Shown: in pieces, positions 23,586 through 34,823 of the stretch
Position numbering within the stretch: position 1 is the stretch's first letter
How the letters are laid out: the number at the start of each line of letters is the position of its first letter
Assembly: GCA_964019165.1 (NCBI GenBank)
Contig: OZ025269.1
Coordinates: 8,295,191-8,359,190 of the forward strand
DNA length: 64,000 bases
DNA from: Mastigias papua
Taxonomy: Eukaryota > Cnidaria > Scyphozoa > Rhizostomeae > Mastigiidae
Direction: 5' to 3'
Notes under the pieces: model-generated
Databases searched by the model: none
Told to the model about the DNA's origin: nothing
What the model saw: only the letters and a program-made list of their open reading frames with translations
Translations under genes and position numbers: made by a program

Positions 23586-25330
23586 ATTACAAAAGTACTG
23601 ACAAAATCAATTAAAAATTAACTTTTACCCTTTCCACTCTATTTACCCTTTCTGTGTCCTAAAATCCTGCTCCCTTTATTTGCAGGTGGGTATACTGAGG
23701 AAATTCTACTTCGTCTTCTTTCTTATCTCGTGATATTTAACATGTAACGGAGGGTATGCAGTACTTGACCAATTGCAGGTCGGAGCGAAGTCGTCATTTA
23801 TTCGAATGTTTTCCTAGAAGTCTGACCTATCAAGACATGGCCCATGCCATGTAGATTAATCCCGAAATTAATTTATCTTGCGGCAGGATTCAGTTTTTGT
23901 GATAATTCGAAATGTTTCTATCAAATATTTCTCCTGACAATCGCTCTTCTTGCATGATAAAAAGTCGTATTTTCCCTAATAAAAATCAACCCATTGCAAT
24001 CTAATTTCCTCTCAGATTAGTATAGTATGAAGAAGACAATAAAGTAGCTTAAAAACAATAAGGAAAGCTTTGACATTCTAACATTTTGGTAAGTTTGCTA
24101 AGCACTTCAAATATTATAACTTCTCAAATATTTTGCTAGTTGTTTTGTCGTCATAATAGAATTAAGCCTACATTTTGATTGCTCAAGAATTCTGTTAGAT
24201 TGGTGTTGTTATGTTTTAAGAGAACTCTACTGTCCTCACATTCATAACCTTTTTAAACTTCGTTTAATACAATTAATAATATCATATACCAGGCCTAAAA
24301 TATTTAGAAAAATTTACGAACTTTAGGGTTTCTAGTCCAATTTTATGAATAATTTAGGATTTTTGAGAAAAAAGGAAAACTTTTCGGATTTTTAGGATTT
24401 TAGGACCAACTGGGAGGCCTATGTGCAGTACTGTCGCTTTCCACGAATCTCATCTATCTTCTTGTATATTTCATGGGGGTTTCTCTCTATTTCTTCGCAT
24501 TTCCTGTTGAGCCATGTTTCCTTAGCAATTCTACATTGACGTTTAATTCTGTTCCCTATCATTCTGTATTCTAGTGACTTCCTGTCTTTGATCTTTTGCT
24601 TTTTTTCTCAGGAACTCTAGTATTTCCTCTGTTGTCCATCTCTGCTTCATTATCTTCCTTTTCTTTGGTATCAGATCAATAGCAGAAGTTACCATCGACT
24701 CTTTTAGGTACTCCCAAACAGCTTTTCCTTTATTTGCCAAAATTTCATATCGGTTTTTGACCTCTACAGCATATTCCTGCTTCATTTTCAAATCTTCGTG
24801 CAGTTATGAAAACTGCAAATTAACATTATCCCTTGGCTGTATCAACTTCTTTAACTCAATTCTCTTTTGGCATATGACTGGTCTGTGATCGCCACCACAA
24901 TCTGAACAGGGACAGACTTTTCAATATTGGATAGTATATCGATATCGTTGGTTGATTGTTATATAACCTAATTGATTTTTCAATTTTCCATCAGGGCTTA
25001 TCAATGTCCACAGTCTCCTAGGGTGTTGGTCATACCACGTGTTTGTGATTATTTGGCTACTGTCTTCACATCATTGTATAATCTTTCTCCTCTTTCATTT
25101 CTCTTTCCCAGACCATGTTTTCCACTTACATTGTAACCTTATCCTTCCTTTCCTTTCCAACTTTGGAAGTTAGATCCCAAATTATGATCAACAACTCTTG
25201 AGCTTTGCACTGCGCCTTTGCATTTTCAAGGCATTCATAGAATTCTTCCAATTCCTCTTCTGTGCTTTTTCCCGTTGGCGGATAAACCATTATGATTGAA
25301 ATATTACATTGCATTGCATTAAATTAAAAG

Positions 25331-26030
25331 CTACAAAGTTAAAAAGTAAAAAGCACGTTTGTTGTAGTATTGAATTCCTGCAGGGAAGATTCTTCCTTAG
25401 TTCCTCTTAAAGCAAACTAGTTTTGCCCATTTTAGATGTTTTCTTGGATAGTTCCAAGTTTGTACTGATACTGCGTAGAACCCAGGAAAATTACTATAAG
25501 ATCGTACCAGCTGTCATATCGTGCCATGCTGAGCCTCTCCTACGAATGAGTTATAAACTATTCCACAATCAAATATGGCCGACTAAACCCAGAAGAGCTG
25601 TATTCAGTTTCTTCATCATGAATTTTGCAACTAAATAATCAAACACGACACCGAGTTGAGTCTTTTCTCCTTGAGAGAAAACTGTATTTTAATGACGAAT
25701 CGGCTACTGTCAGCCATATTCATGTTGAGCTAACCTGCAGGTGCTCATGCGTCAGTTCGACATAGCTCGACATTTTGTTTCGTAAGTCGAACTAAATACA
25801 ACTGTGTTGCACCCGACAAGCAGCTCTACGTGAATGGCACGGCACGGCACGGCACGGCACGGCACGGCACGGCACGGCACGGCACGGCACGGCACGGCAC
25901 GGCACGGCACGGCACGGCACGGCACGGCACGGCACGACATATAAATCGACCCTAATGATCTCTGTAAGAGCATGATGATTCTTATCAATACCTTGATTGT
26001 GAGTACATTTTCAAATACAAATTATTTTCA
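25331..26030. other. Intron stretch with GGCAC satellite
   Basis: Apart from the pentanucleotide array at 25836-25935, I see nothing recognisable. The open frame at 25423-25638 has no known domain. Confidence 0.5.
25836..25935. repeat. (GGCAC)20 satellite
   Basis: Exactly 20 uninterrupted copies of GGCAC (100 bp) in AT-rich surroundings. The PCRAVPCRAV reading frame across it is an artefact. Confidence 0.98.
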
Positions 26031-26034
26031 TATT

Positions 26035-26110
26035 CAAATTTTTCAAGGAGGGAACCCTTCAGCAAGGAAGCTTGTTTTCAAGGGGCCCTCCATGTTAAAT
26101 GTAATACTTA
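26035..26110 (-). mobile_element. LINE 3'-tail fragment
   Basis: TTTTTCAAGGAGGGAACCC ... AAGGGGCCCTCCATG, the terminal sequence shared with the other LINE tails in this window. Confidence 0.65.
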
Positions 26111-26729
26111 GACAAATGCTAAAAGCCTAAATACAAATACTACTTTTCAAACGCAAAACTACCACGAATTACAAATGAACAAAGCCAATTCACTCTTGGA
26201 CGAGTCAAAAATCACTGTCGTAATTTATGGCTTTGTTTATGCTGCAAAAAACGATCAATTTTAGTATAGACATCATCTTCTTCAGATAACCGATATGGAA
26301 GCAAAGAAATAAAGCACTAAGACATATTCAGTACGGAAAACGCGGAAAAGCTTAGAAAGCTTCATCTGGATGAAAATACTTTCTATAAAACAAATAGTGT
26401 ATCTAGTGAAACCCTATGGGCAACCTTCCACTAAATATCCCTGGACTCCATATGAGAAGATATAATGATGCCCAAGTCATGAGATGTAGCCCTGAATAAG
26501 TGAAAAATATGGTACATAGTTGCATGTTATTATTCAGGCAAGGCGTCAGTAAAGGGGCTGGGGGCTTCACTCTTCCCTAACTTTTTGGCAGCAAGTGATT
26601 TTTCTGGCTTTCATGATGCAATTTATTGTTTTTTCCCACCCCCTTTCTATGTGTAGCCCCTACTTTCTATTTGGCAGCGCCGTGTCTATTGCTTACTATC
26701 TTCTTCGAGAGAGAGAGAGTTAGTAGTAT

Positions 26730-27540
26730 GATTGGCCAATTGGCACCTATTCAACATTGTTTAGCTGAAGAGTCCAAGTGAGAAAACGAACTCTTTTTGT
26801 TTACAAAAGAATGGGTTTTCAATCTATATGTAAACTGATTCCAAAACACTTAAATGAAAGGACGATCTTGCTTGCCCTATGATCTGAAAATTATCATCCG
26901 AATATGTTTTGAGGCATTCTGGATTTTTGATGAGATGTCCTATGGATGAATCACTTGTCATTTTAAAATTAGAGTTTCTACACATATGAGGTGGTTGTTC
27001 TCTTATTATAGGGCATTTCGTCCTGATCCTCATGTGTACATGTTGTTTTGTTCTGCCTTCTAGTCTCTGCGCGGTGTCCCCTATGTACTGTGCTTCACAT
27101 CGGCACGGAAATTCGTAAACTACACAACTTTTTTGAGTGGTAGGAACGTTATCGTTTTTAGCAGATGGCAGCATGACCTTAGTATTGTAGACTACACAAG
27201 GTTTCACAGCATAGAAACAAAATGTAATGGTTTTGGTAATTTGGTTTTCAAACTTTGATGAAATATTACTAATCTAGGGCAATTTTAGGTACCGGTGACT
27301 TCTCAGGACCACACGGTTTTTCTGCTGCGAAGATGGGAAGTTTTGCCTAATAAAAGAAAGAAGAACATCATCTGGATATCCATTTTCAATGGGCAGTGGC
27401 TTTACTCTGTCAAGCCCTGAGCCTAATTTAGTTATCGAGCAAATCATCAGTGCCCAGTGAACTAAGGTTCTACAATTTTTCCTGGTTTTGGGCTGAAGGA
27501 ACTCCAACGGAAGTATTGCCCAGTAAACGGGGCATTCCAT
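26730..27540 (-). pseudogene. PLE linker and GIY-YIG domain, decayed copy
   Basis: The minus-strand pieces at 27274-27567 and 26824-27207 contain LVHWALMICSITKLG, YNTKVMLPSAK, CVVYEFPCRCEAQYIGDTAQRL and IIGQARSSFHLSVLESVY. This is the same family as 7807-8499. One frameshift near 27260 and lost residues show decay. The region ends at the repeat boundary near 27540. Confidence 0.82.
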
Positions 27541-28420
27541 ATTAAGAAAAGTCAAATCTGAACTCAATGTGTTGGATTGTCTTTAGAATTTCCTATTTTT
27601 TCAGCTTGTTAAATAAAAAGCAATGGTGAAATTTTTCTGCCGATCTATCATGTGGTTTAGGAGTTAAGACCGGTTAACATTTTGAGACATGCGGTCAATG
27701 ACTAATGACCGATTGAGACAAGAAGCCACTAAAACCAGTTCCATTTACCCTACAGAGTTGGGAATCGGCTCATTTAAAAGCTCTTGTCATCTAACAACTG
27801 AAAATGCCACTATAAGACATCCATTTTCGATCCCTGGTAACCTAACACTGATATGAACCTTTTGACCTTTGACCCTGACCATGAGGCAATTTCAAAATTC
27901 AAAAGAATTTTTTTTTAGGCAGTGCAAGTCATAAGCAACATTCTCCAAAGTTTCCAAGATGGGCTGATCATGGGTCTAAGAGCAGTGCCTCCTTGACCAC
28001 TGACCAGTCAGGAGTAGTTTTGAAAATTTTGAGATTTTGAACATTTGAAATTTTAGGATTAAAAACTCGAAGTGATCAGTAGTCAAACTACTCAACAGAG
28101 TTGTACAATTATTTAAGTGAAGTTTTCTCGATCTTGTTTTATACCATTAAGGTATATTTGCCTTTAAAAGACTCTACTTTGAAATGTGGAGAGCGATGAT
28201 AATTCTGGGTGCACACTGCTTACTTTTCGAGGAATATGTAACTTGGAGTGTATTCTTTTCATAGACTTGTACAGTGGGTTTCTAGTTTTCTTTTCTTTTA
28301 TTATGATGTACAGTATATAGAAGGTAACTTGAAGCATCTACCAAGGCTAAGTCTTGTTACAGTATCTCGAACTAGCCACTCACTATGCGGGTAGCTATTC
28401 CAAGTTGAGATTCCACTTGA
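27535..28420. repeat. Partial copy of the 36.6-39.5 kb foldback repeat
   Basis: From GGGGCATTCCATAT onward it matches 36960-37690 in the same orientation and the right arm (39530-38640) in inverse orientation. Shared blocks include GTCAATGACTAATGACCG, TTTGACCTTTGACCCTGACC and CTTGACCACTGACCAGTCA. No coding. Confidence 0.85.
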
Positions 28421-29216
28421 ACTTGGTAATTGTCCAGATTACTGAAATAGTTTTTATTTTCTGCTATTCCCTGCAAAGCAAGTAAAGCAGGACAGGTTTC
28501 CTTTATGTAGACTAATAATTTCAGTTATTCAAGAGCACAATGCTCAATCAACAATGGGGCTACATGAAATGAGGCATATAATAGGATACAAAACACCAGG
28601 CGTCTCACAGAGTTTGATTTCAAAACAGTAGCAAACGAATAATAGTCACATTATTTCCAACAATATCAGACGACTTTCCAAACTGGAACCAGAACAGCAT
28701 AGTAAACAGAAAGTAACTAGATTAATTTCTCGTGAGTTGCAACTATTATCGCTAATAGGCATTGGGTCGGAGAAAGTCTCTTGCCTTTGCTTGCCTCCTC
28801 CTAGTTATTTGCTCACTTTTCTTACAAGCAATCGTGCCCTGTAAACTGGACGCCATTTAGGGCTTCTCTGATGTTCATCAAGACAACACGGCAGGTACAA
28901 CAACGACTTTGATCAGTCGGCTTCAAGCAACAGTGCCCTCACTACTGCCTAACTGCCATTGTTCTTCAAGTCCTCTATTGCTGTGAAGCGTCACCAAGCG
29001 TCAAGGTGCATTTTTCAAACTTTGAAAAAACGGTCTGTGTGTGTGTGCAAAATACCACGTGATTCGACTCATATATAGTCAGCATCACGGCGCACCATGT
29101 CCAATGAGAATTCAGCTCAAGTATCAATTTAAGTCCAAAATGTATCACAGATTTCAAACCAAGAGCCTCCGGGGTACTTTGAAAAGAGGCGAAAATTAGC
29201 TGATCTAAAAAGTTGT
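28421..29216. other. Intron, nothing recognised
   Basis: No coding signal or repeat structure visible. Confidence 0.5.
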
Positions 29217-29221
29217 GGCTT

Positions 29222-29689
29222 TTAGTAATTCTCTTCGTTTCAATTTTTGAATTACTAATAAAGTTTTAAACTATACTAATTGAACGGTCTCACCACTGTA
29301 TTTCTCTTTTCTTTCCTCTGGTCTTTGTAGACTGGAGACAATAAGCTACACGCGAATTGTGTTTTTGTGTGTTTCTTCGCCAAGATAGAAATTCAACTGA
29401 ACTATTTACAAATTATGATTTGGTATATCTATTTGCTCCCCGGAATTACGTATAAAGATGGAATAACAAAAATCGGTGTAGGAAAGGAAAGGCTAGATGA
29501 TGTGTTGAGGGGAAGTTAGTGTAAAAATAGGCCTAACAAAAGGGCAAGGTGTTATGACGCAATAGAATGTTAGTGTGATGTTAGTTTAGTGTTAGCGTAG
29601 AGGAAGTGATGGCAATGAGTTGTAGAAAAACACGTAATGAATGAATGAATGGAGTGGAAGATAAAGTAACTAAAAATGTAATTGCTACA
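29222..29689 (-). repeat. Gypsy-1 3' LTR
   Basis: 468-bp long terminal repeat downstream of pol, preceded on the coding strand by a G-rich polypurine tract. Confidence 0.95.
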
Positions 29690-29806
29690 AGGCTCCCCCC
29701 TAGAATGCACGCGGAGTGTGACATTCGAAAGTAAACAAAAAAACACAAGATACAACAATGAAATGAAACACAGATAACATAATGTTCAAGTTCTATATGG
29801 TGAGAG

Positions 29807-32800
29807 TCAAACAGTCCCATATCGGTCCGGAAAATGTACTCTTCTTCCTGAGCGAGTGGTACGTAGCAAAGGCTTTGGTGGAACAGTGTCCGAAGTAGGT
29901 GAATCGTGAAGGGTGGCAGGAGGACGGTTGACAAAAGCAGAATCAAGATGAGCTGGCTTCAGACGATGGAGCGTGACGGAAATCTGCTTACCATGAATAT
30001 CCAGGAGGAAGTGTTTTGGGTGGCAATGAAGAATGTGATAGGGTCCATCATAAGGCGGATCGAGAGGTTTGCGGATGGCATCATGGCGAACAAAAACGTG
30101 AGTGCACGTAGAAAGATTGGGAGGTACATGTGATGGTGGAGATTGCAGGTGTGGTGGAACTGGTCGAAGTTGGTGCATATAGGATGCTAAACGATCGGCA
30201 TAGAGTGTAGGGTCAAGTGGCATGGTGGCAGGAGAGGGAATAACGAACTGTCCTGGTAAACGAAGAGTAGTGCCATAGACAAGCTGGGCAGGAGTGCATT
30301 GTAGATCTTGCTTGAATGTGGTACGAAGACTGAGAAGTATGAGAGGGAGAAGTTCTGTCCACTTGGAGGAGTCGGAGGAGGCTTTGAAACAGGCTTTCAA
30401 TTGACGGTGGAAACGCTCAACCATTCCATTGGCACATGGGTGATATGCAGTTGTGCGTATCCGTATGGTTCCGAGAAGGTTTGTAAGGGCTGTGAAAAGG
30501 GATGATTCAAATTGCGTACCGCGGTCAGTTGTAACAGTGGATGGGACACCAAAGGTAGATATCCAATGCGTAAGAAAAGCGCGAGCAACAGTTTCGGCAG
30601 TGATGTCTGAGATAGGTATGGCTTCGGGCCACCTGGTGAAATGATCAATGCAAGTGAGCAAATAACGACAGCCTTGAGATGGAGGAAGAGGACCGACAAT
30701 ATCGAGGTGAATGTGATCAAAACGGGCATCTGGAGTAGTGAAAGTTCCAAGGGGGGTAACAGTGTGACGTTGTACTTTGGCGCGTTGGCAAGGAAGGCAT
30801 GATTTGGTCCATTGGCGGATATCTGTATTGATGCCGGGCCAGACAAATCGTTCTGTGATGAGGCGTTGGGTGGCACGGATTCCAGGATGCGAAGGGTTAT
30901 GGAATTGGTCAAAAACAAGACGGCGGAAAGTTGCAGGAATATATGGGCGTGGCGAGGCAGTGGTCATATCGCAGAGTATGGTTCCGGTGGAAAACGGCAA
31001 GGGCAGAGCTTGGAGGTGCAAGGATGTGGACTTGAGTTGAGATAGATCTGAGTCACTCAGTTGGGCCTGTGCAATGAGGTTATAATCAAGAGGAGGCGTA
31101 GGATCGAAAGGAGCATTGAGTGCATTGATATCCATGCGAGAAAGAGCATCAGCAACAGGGTTGTCTTTTCCGTGAACATGTCGAATGTCAGAAGTAAACT
31201 GGGAGATGAAATCAAGGTGGCGTGTTTCCCGTGGAGAATAACGTGATGATGAAGAAGAGAGAGCATGTGTCAGCGGCTTGTGATCGGTGAGAACATAAAA
31301 TTCACGTCCTTCCAAGAAATGGCGAAAATGGCGGATGGAGAGGTAAATAGAGAGTAACTCACGACTCAAAGTACTATATTTGGTTTCAGCAGGCTGCAAA
31401 CGCTTGGAGAAAAAGGAAATAGGATGCCAGGTGTGAGTGATGCACTGTTGAAGAACTCCACCCACTGCGACATTAGAAGCATCAACCATAAGGCAGTATG
31501 GTGCAGACGGATCAGGATGAGTGAGGACAGTGGCTTTGGCAAGAGCGGATTTCACATCTTGAAAGGCAGATAGTGCACCCTCGGGGAGATGAAATGAGTC
31601 GGTACTGGTTCGCTTTGGTGACAGGAGATCAGTGAGTGGTTGGACAAGTGAGGCGCAGTGTGGAATGAAACGACGATAGAAGTTAACCAATCCAAGGAAT
31701 TCGCGTAGCTTGCGTAAGGAGGATGGAGCAGGACAGTCCTGAATGGCTTGCACTTTTTGCGGAAGAGGAGAGATACCAATAACTGAAATCTGGTGGCCTA
31801 AAAACTCAAGAGACGCAGCACCAAAAATGCACTTTGAAGGATTGATGACAATACCATATTCTGAAAGACGATTGAAAAGGATATTCAGGTGTGCCAGGTG
31901 CTCAGCTTCTGAAGAACTGGCAATCAGGACATCGTCGATGTACACATGCACAAAATCGAGGCCACGGAGAACTTCATCAATGAAACGTTGAAAAGTTTGA
32001 GCAGCATTACGAAGACCAAAGGGCATGCGCAGAAACTCGAACAAGCCGAAAGGTGTGCAAATGGCGGTCTTAGGAACATCATCTGGGTGGACAGGAATCT
32101 GATGATATGCACGGACAAGATCAATCTTGGAGAAAATGGATTTGCCATGGAGTGAAGAGGAAAAGTCATGAATGTGCGGTATGGGATAACGGTCTGGCAG
32201 AGTGACTTTGTTCAAAGCACGATAATCACCGCAAGGACGCCAATCACCAGGAGTAGGTTTGGGGACCATATGGAGTGGAGAAGACCAAGAACTGTCAGAA
32301 GCACGAATGATGCCAAGCTGGAGCATGTGATCAAATTCAGATTTAGCAATCTTGAGACGATTAGGAGCAAGGCGGCGAGGACGGCAGAAGACAGAAGGTC
32401 CGGTAGTGCGAATGTGATGGGTGACAGAATGTTTAACAGATGATTCATTGTAGCATGGACGGGAAATGTGCGGAAATTTGCGCAATAAATCTGTGTAAGG
32501 AGTAGAAGCAGGGAAATGAAACACAGGACGTGGTGAAACTGTAGTAGACTGAATACCATTAAGACTGAGGCCGGTAGTAGTGTCAATGAGCTTGCGATGG
32601 CGAACATCAACTCGAAGTCCGAAATGGGCGAGAAAATCTGCTCCCAGAATAGGGAGGGGAAGGTCAGCAATTATGAAGATCCATCTGAAACTACGGCGAA
32701 GTCTGATATCCAAGGTCATGGATTTTTCACCAAAAGTAGAGATGGCAGATTTGTTGACAGCCTGGAGAATCATGGAGGCAGGTTTACGTTTTTCAGCAGC

Positions 32801-32880
32801 AGAAGGGGGAAGAACACTGACATCAGCGCCAGTATCAACGAGGAAACGAGTACCAGTACTATGGTCGGTGATGTAAAATA
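29807..32880 (-). CDS. Gypsy-1 pol: protease, RT, RNase H, integrase
   Basis: The frame is uninterrupted to the stop at 29807. It includes residues upstream of the ATG at 32773, where the protease motif [13 protein letters not shown] lies (about 32820-32850). Then come GADFL; RT motifs ([56 protein letters not shown]); RNase H ([27 protein letters not shown]); and integrase ([62 protein letters not shown]). A basic [11 protein letters not shown] tail ends the protein. All catalytic residues are present: D in the protease, the YIDD pair, and the integrase D-D-E. It makes the element's enzymes in cytoplasmic particles and integrates cDNA. It is in the same phase as gag, with the zinc segment in another frame. 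Confidence 0.95.
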
Positions 32881-33157
32881 GGCGACTGGTGATGGAAGAG
32901 CCAGCTGGACTGGTCGCCGCTAGTGGCTGGCGGTGAAGTTTTCCGACTGCTGTGGAGTGGCAGTGTGAGAGACTGGAGTATGTGCGTCAGAGAGAAAAGT
33001 ACAAGGTGGGATGCATTTGTGGGCGGCAGGGCCAAAACGCTCATGATACCAACAGTATGGAGACAGACGAGTGCGGCTAGGTGAACGGGAAAACGAAGGC
33101 CTAGAAAAGCGAGAACGAGAGCGACTACGTCCACGAAAACGAGGCTGATCACGTGAA
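32881..33157 (-). CDS. Gypsy-1 nucleocapsid zinc-binding segment, out of frame with gag and pol
   Basis: In the +1 frame relative to gag, the minus strand reads [20 protein letters not shown], then [18 protein letters not shown], a zinc-binding motif found between Arg/Ser-rich gag ends and the protease in some animal Gypsy lineages. The frame stops at SENFTASH. Gag stops before it and pol restarts after it in gag's own phase, so expression would need two frame changes, or this copy has small indels. Confidence 0.7.
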
Positions 33158-33847
33158 TCAAGTTGAGGTAGAGAGGGCCTGAAGTTGGGCAGTTAACTGA
33201 TTAATCTGGCCTTGCAAAGCAGCGATTTGTTGGTTATGATCGTGCATGGTTGGTGGTGGGATACTTGGAGTAAGAGCAGCAACAGACGGATGAGGCGAGG
33301 CAACTTCAAGGATTTTGTCAGCAAGCAGAGAAAGGTCTTCAAGGGAGACAGTCTGAGGTGTCGAAGCAAGAATAAGCTGAATGTTCTGAGGTAAACGTTG
33401 CAAAAATAATTGCCGTAAAATACCATCCTCGAGGACATTGTCACCAAGGAGCTGACGCATTTTGCGAAGGAGTTGAGAGGGCTGGCGGTCCCCGAGTTCT
33501 TCGGCGATGAGCAATTGATGTAGGCGTTTTTGTTCAGAAGCGGAAGTACGGCGAATGAGTGTAGCTTTCAAAACATCGTAGGGAGTGTCAGTTGGGGGAG
33601 AAATCAAAAGGTCTCGAATGTCTTGGGCAATTTCGGGTTGTAAGGAGGCAATGACATACGAAAATTGCGTGGATTGAGAGGTAATACCACGAGTGAGAAA
33701 CTGTGCTTCAACTTGGGCAAACCAGACTACAGGATCGGTAGGCCAAAAAGGTGGTAATTTCAGAGAGACGGCATGGACAGCGTGAGGTTGTGGGAGGACG
33801 ATAGGATCAGCAGAGGATGAACTAGCGGTGGTCCGTGGATCAAGCAT
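33158..33847 (-). CDS. Gypsy-1 gag (capsid)
   Basis: 229 codons with an N-terminal low-complexity leader and then LKLPPFWPTDPVVWFAQVEA, typical of Gypsy gag capsid starts (F...P..WF...E..F). It continues with LISPPTDTPYDVLKATLI and RLHQLL..EELGDRQPSQLL. The end (QQIAALQGQINQLTAQLQAL) looks coiled-coil. The capsid packages element RNA. The start ATG at 33847 follows the primer-binding region by about 130 bp. Confidence 0.9.
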   Translation of the reverse strand: MLDPRTTASSSSADPIVLPQPHAVHAVSLKLPPFWPTDPVVWFAQVEAQFLTRGITSQSTQFSYVIASLQPEIAQDIRDLLISPPTDTPYDVLKATLIRRTSASEQKRLHQLLIAEELGDRQPSQLLRKMRQLLGDNVLEDGILRQLFLQRLPQNIQLILASTPQTVSLEDLSLLADKILEVASPHPSVAALTPSIPPPTMHDHNQQIAALQGQINQLTAQLQALSTST

Positions 33848-33979
33848 GATGATGTGGAAATGGCAATGAAAACGGTTGTGTAAAATGGCAAGTACGACTA
33901 CAAACAGTAATAGGCAATCAAAACAATCAGCGAATAAACAATGAAACTTGCGTAGTAGTTCGTAGGCTCGGTCACCACT

Positions 33980-34447
33980 TTAGTAATTCTCTTCGTTTCA
34001 ATTTTTGAATTACTAATAAAGTTTTAAACTATACTAATTGAACGGTCTCACCACTGTATTTCTCTTTTCTTTCCTCTGGTCTTTGTAGACTGGAGACAAT
34101 AAGCTACACGCGAATTGTGTTTTTGTGTGTTTCTTCGCCAAGATAGAAATTCAACTGAACTATTTACAAATTATGATTTGGTATATCTATTTGCTCCCCG
34201 GAATTACGTATAAAGATGGAATAACAAAAATCGGTGTAGGAAAGGAAAGGCTAGATGATGTGTTGAGGGGAAGTTAGTGTAAAAATAGGCCTAACAAAAG
34301 GGCAAGGTGTTATGACGCAATAGAATGTTAGTGTGATGTTAGTTTAGTGTTAGCGTAGAGGAAGTGATGGCAATGAGTTGTAGAAAAACACGTAATGAAT
34401 GAATGAATGGAGTGGAAGATAAAGTAACTAAAAATGTAATTGCTATA
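33980..34447 (-). repeat. Gypsy-1 5' LTR
   Basis: 468-bp LTR, essentially identical to the copy at 29222-29689. Followed on the coding strand by AAGTGGTGACCGAGCC, the likely primer-binding site. Confidence 0.95.
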
Positions 34448-34796
34448 GGCTTCTACACAATGTCGAGACAGGCAAACATCACTTGAAGCTGCATGTGTAG
34501 AAATATATTGGGTAAGCAATTACCAAATCCTTAGCATGCTATAAGTGAATAAGGCTTCCCAAATCATACAAAGCAAACTTCTTTTAGGGACATTATAAGC
34601 AATTTCGGAAAATATCTAAAACTAGCTTGAATTATAACAAGAATGCCTATATCTGCCTTCCTCTGATCTTTTGGAAGAATTACAATAGACTACATCTAAC
34701 TTGAAGGATTCTCCTTTCTTGCCCTACAAAGTCATTATAAGGTATCTGTACAATTACAAGATAACTGTATAATGTAACTAACTGCAATGAACATAC

Positions 34797-34823
34797 CTTG
34801 TACTCGACATTTCCCTCCTCTAC
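34797..34823 (-). CDS. GTPBP2: GTPBP2-like GTPase, 27-nt micro-exon (exon 2)
   Basis: Exactly nine codons, VEEGNVEYK, flanked on the minus strand by the acceptor AATTTTAG and donor GTATGT. It joins in phase 0 on both sides: exon 1 ends ...LPPE and exon 3 begins LKLVNPS, giving LPPEVEEGNVEYKLKLVNPS. This matches the conserved GTPBP1/2 sequence around (D/E)(D/N)GN(I/V)EYKLKLVNP. It was found by asking what residues had to lie between the flanking exons. It lies 345 bp from the Gypsy-1 insertion, 7.5 kb from exon 1 and 17.9 kb from exon 3. It is too short for ordinary ORF calling. Confidence 0.9.

Larger units (their letters stand above)
21130..24421. mobile_element. hAT-like non-autonomous DNA element inside the RTE LINE
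   Basis: The termini CAGGCCTCCCAGT and ACTGGGAGGCCTA are inverted, and TGTGCA is duplicated on both sides (21124-21129 and 24422-24427). The interior near both ends is rich in TTTAGGA-type repeats. No transposase was found. The YAGG terminus and 6-bp duplication fit hAT-like elements, but the superfamily is an inference. It carries the TTAA-flanked element at 21724-23335 and a LINE tail at 23450-23585. Confidence 0.75.
19100..25330 (-). mobile_element. RTE-clade LINE, 5'-truncated, with nested insertions
   Basis: Read on the minus strand from 25330 down, the order is: APE endonuclease remnant (IIMVYPPTGKSTEEELEEFY, NERGERL, CGGDHRPV), linker (WTTEEILEF at about 24640), then RT. RT pieces are the PILPFEVRPALKKMRNNRASEPDG block and TISLMSH (20710-21057), FLDYTKAFDRVD (about 20175), VRQGCVLSPDLFNLYSE (about 20000) and LRYADDTILIA (about 19900). 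The C-terminal domain includes YGCEAWALS and LLGHI (19324-19746). Frameshifts and stops make it dead. A (TTC)n tract near 19108 marks the 3' end. It is interrupted at 20342-20700 and 21130-24421. Confidence 0.85.
29217..34452 (-). mobile_element. Complete Ty3/Gypsy retrotransposon with near-identical 468-bp LTRs
   Basis: LTRs at 29222-29689 and 33980-34447 are both 468 bp. By eye they differ only near one terminus (CTACA versus CTATA). The target duplication GGCTT lies at 29217-29221 and 34448-34452. On the minus strand the order is LTR, primer-binding-site-like TGGTGACC, gag, a CCHC-type zinc segment, protease-RT-RNase H-integrase, a C-rich (G-rich on the coding strand) polypurine tract at about 29690-29700, and LTR. 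The near-identity of the LTRs implies a recent insertion into GTPBP2 intron 2, in the gene's own orientation. Confidence 0.95.

Noticed and set aside
25752..25988. Pro-Cys-Arg-Ala-Val repeat protein
   Set aside because: Translation of the GGCAC array only.
29906..33394. Plus-strand frames of 60-98 codons across Gypsy-1
   Set aside because: All are antisense shadows of the gag and pol coding frames.
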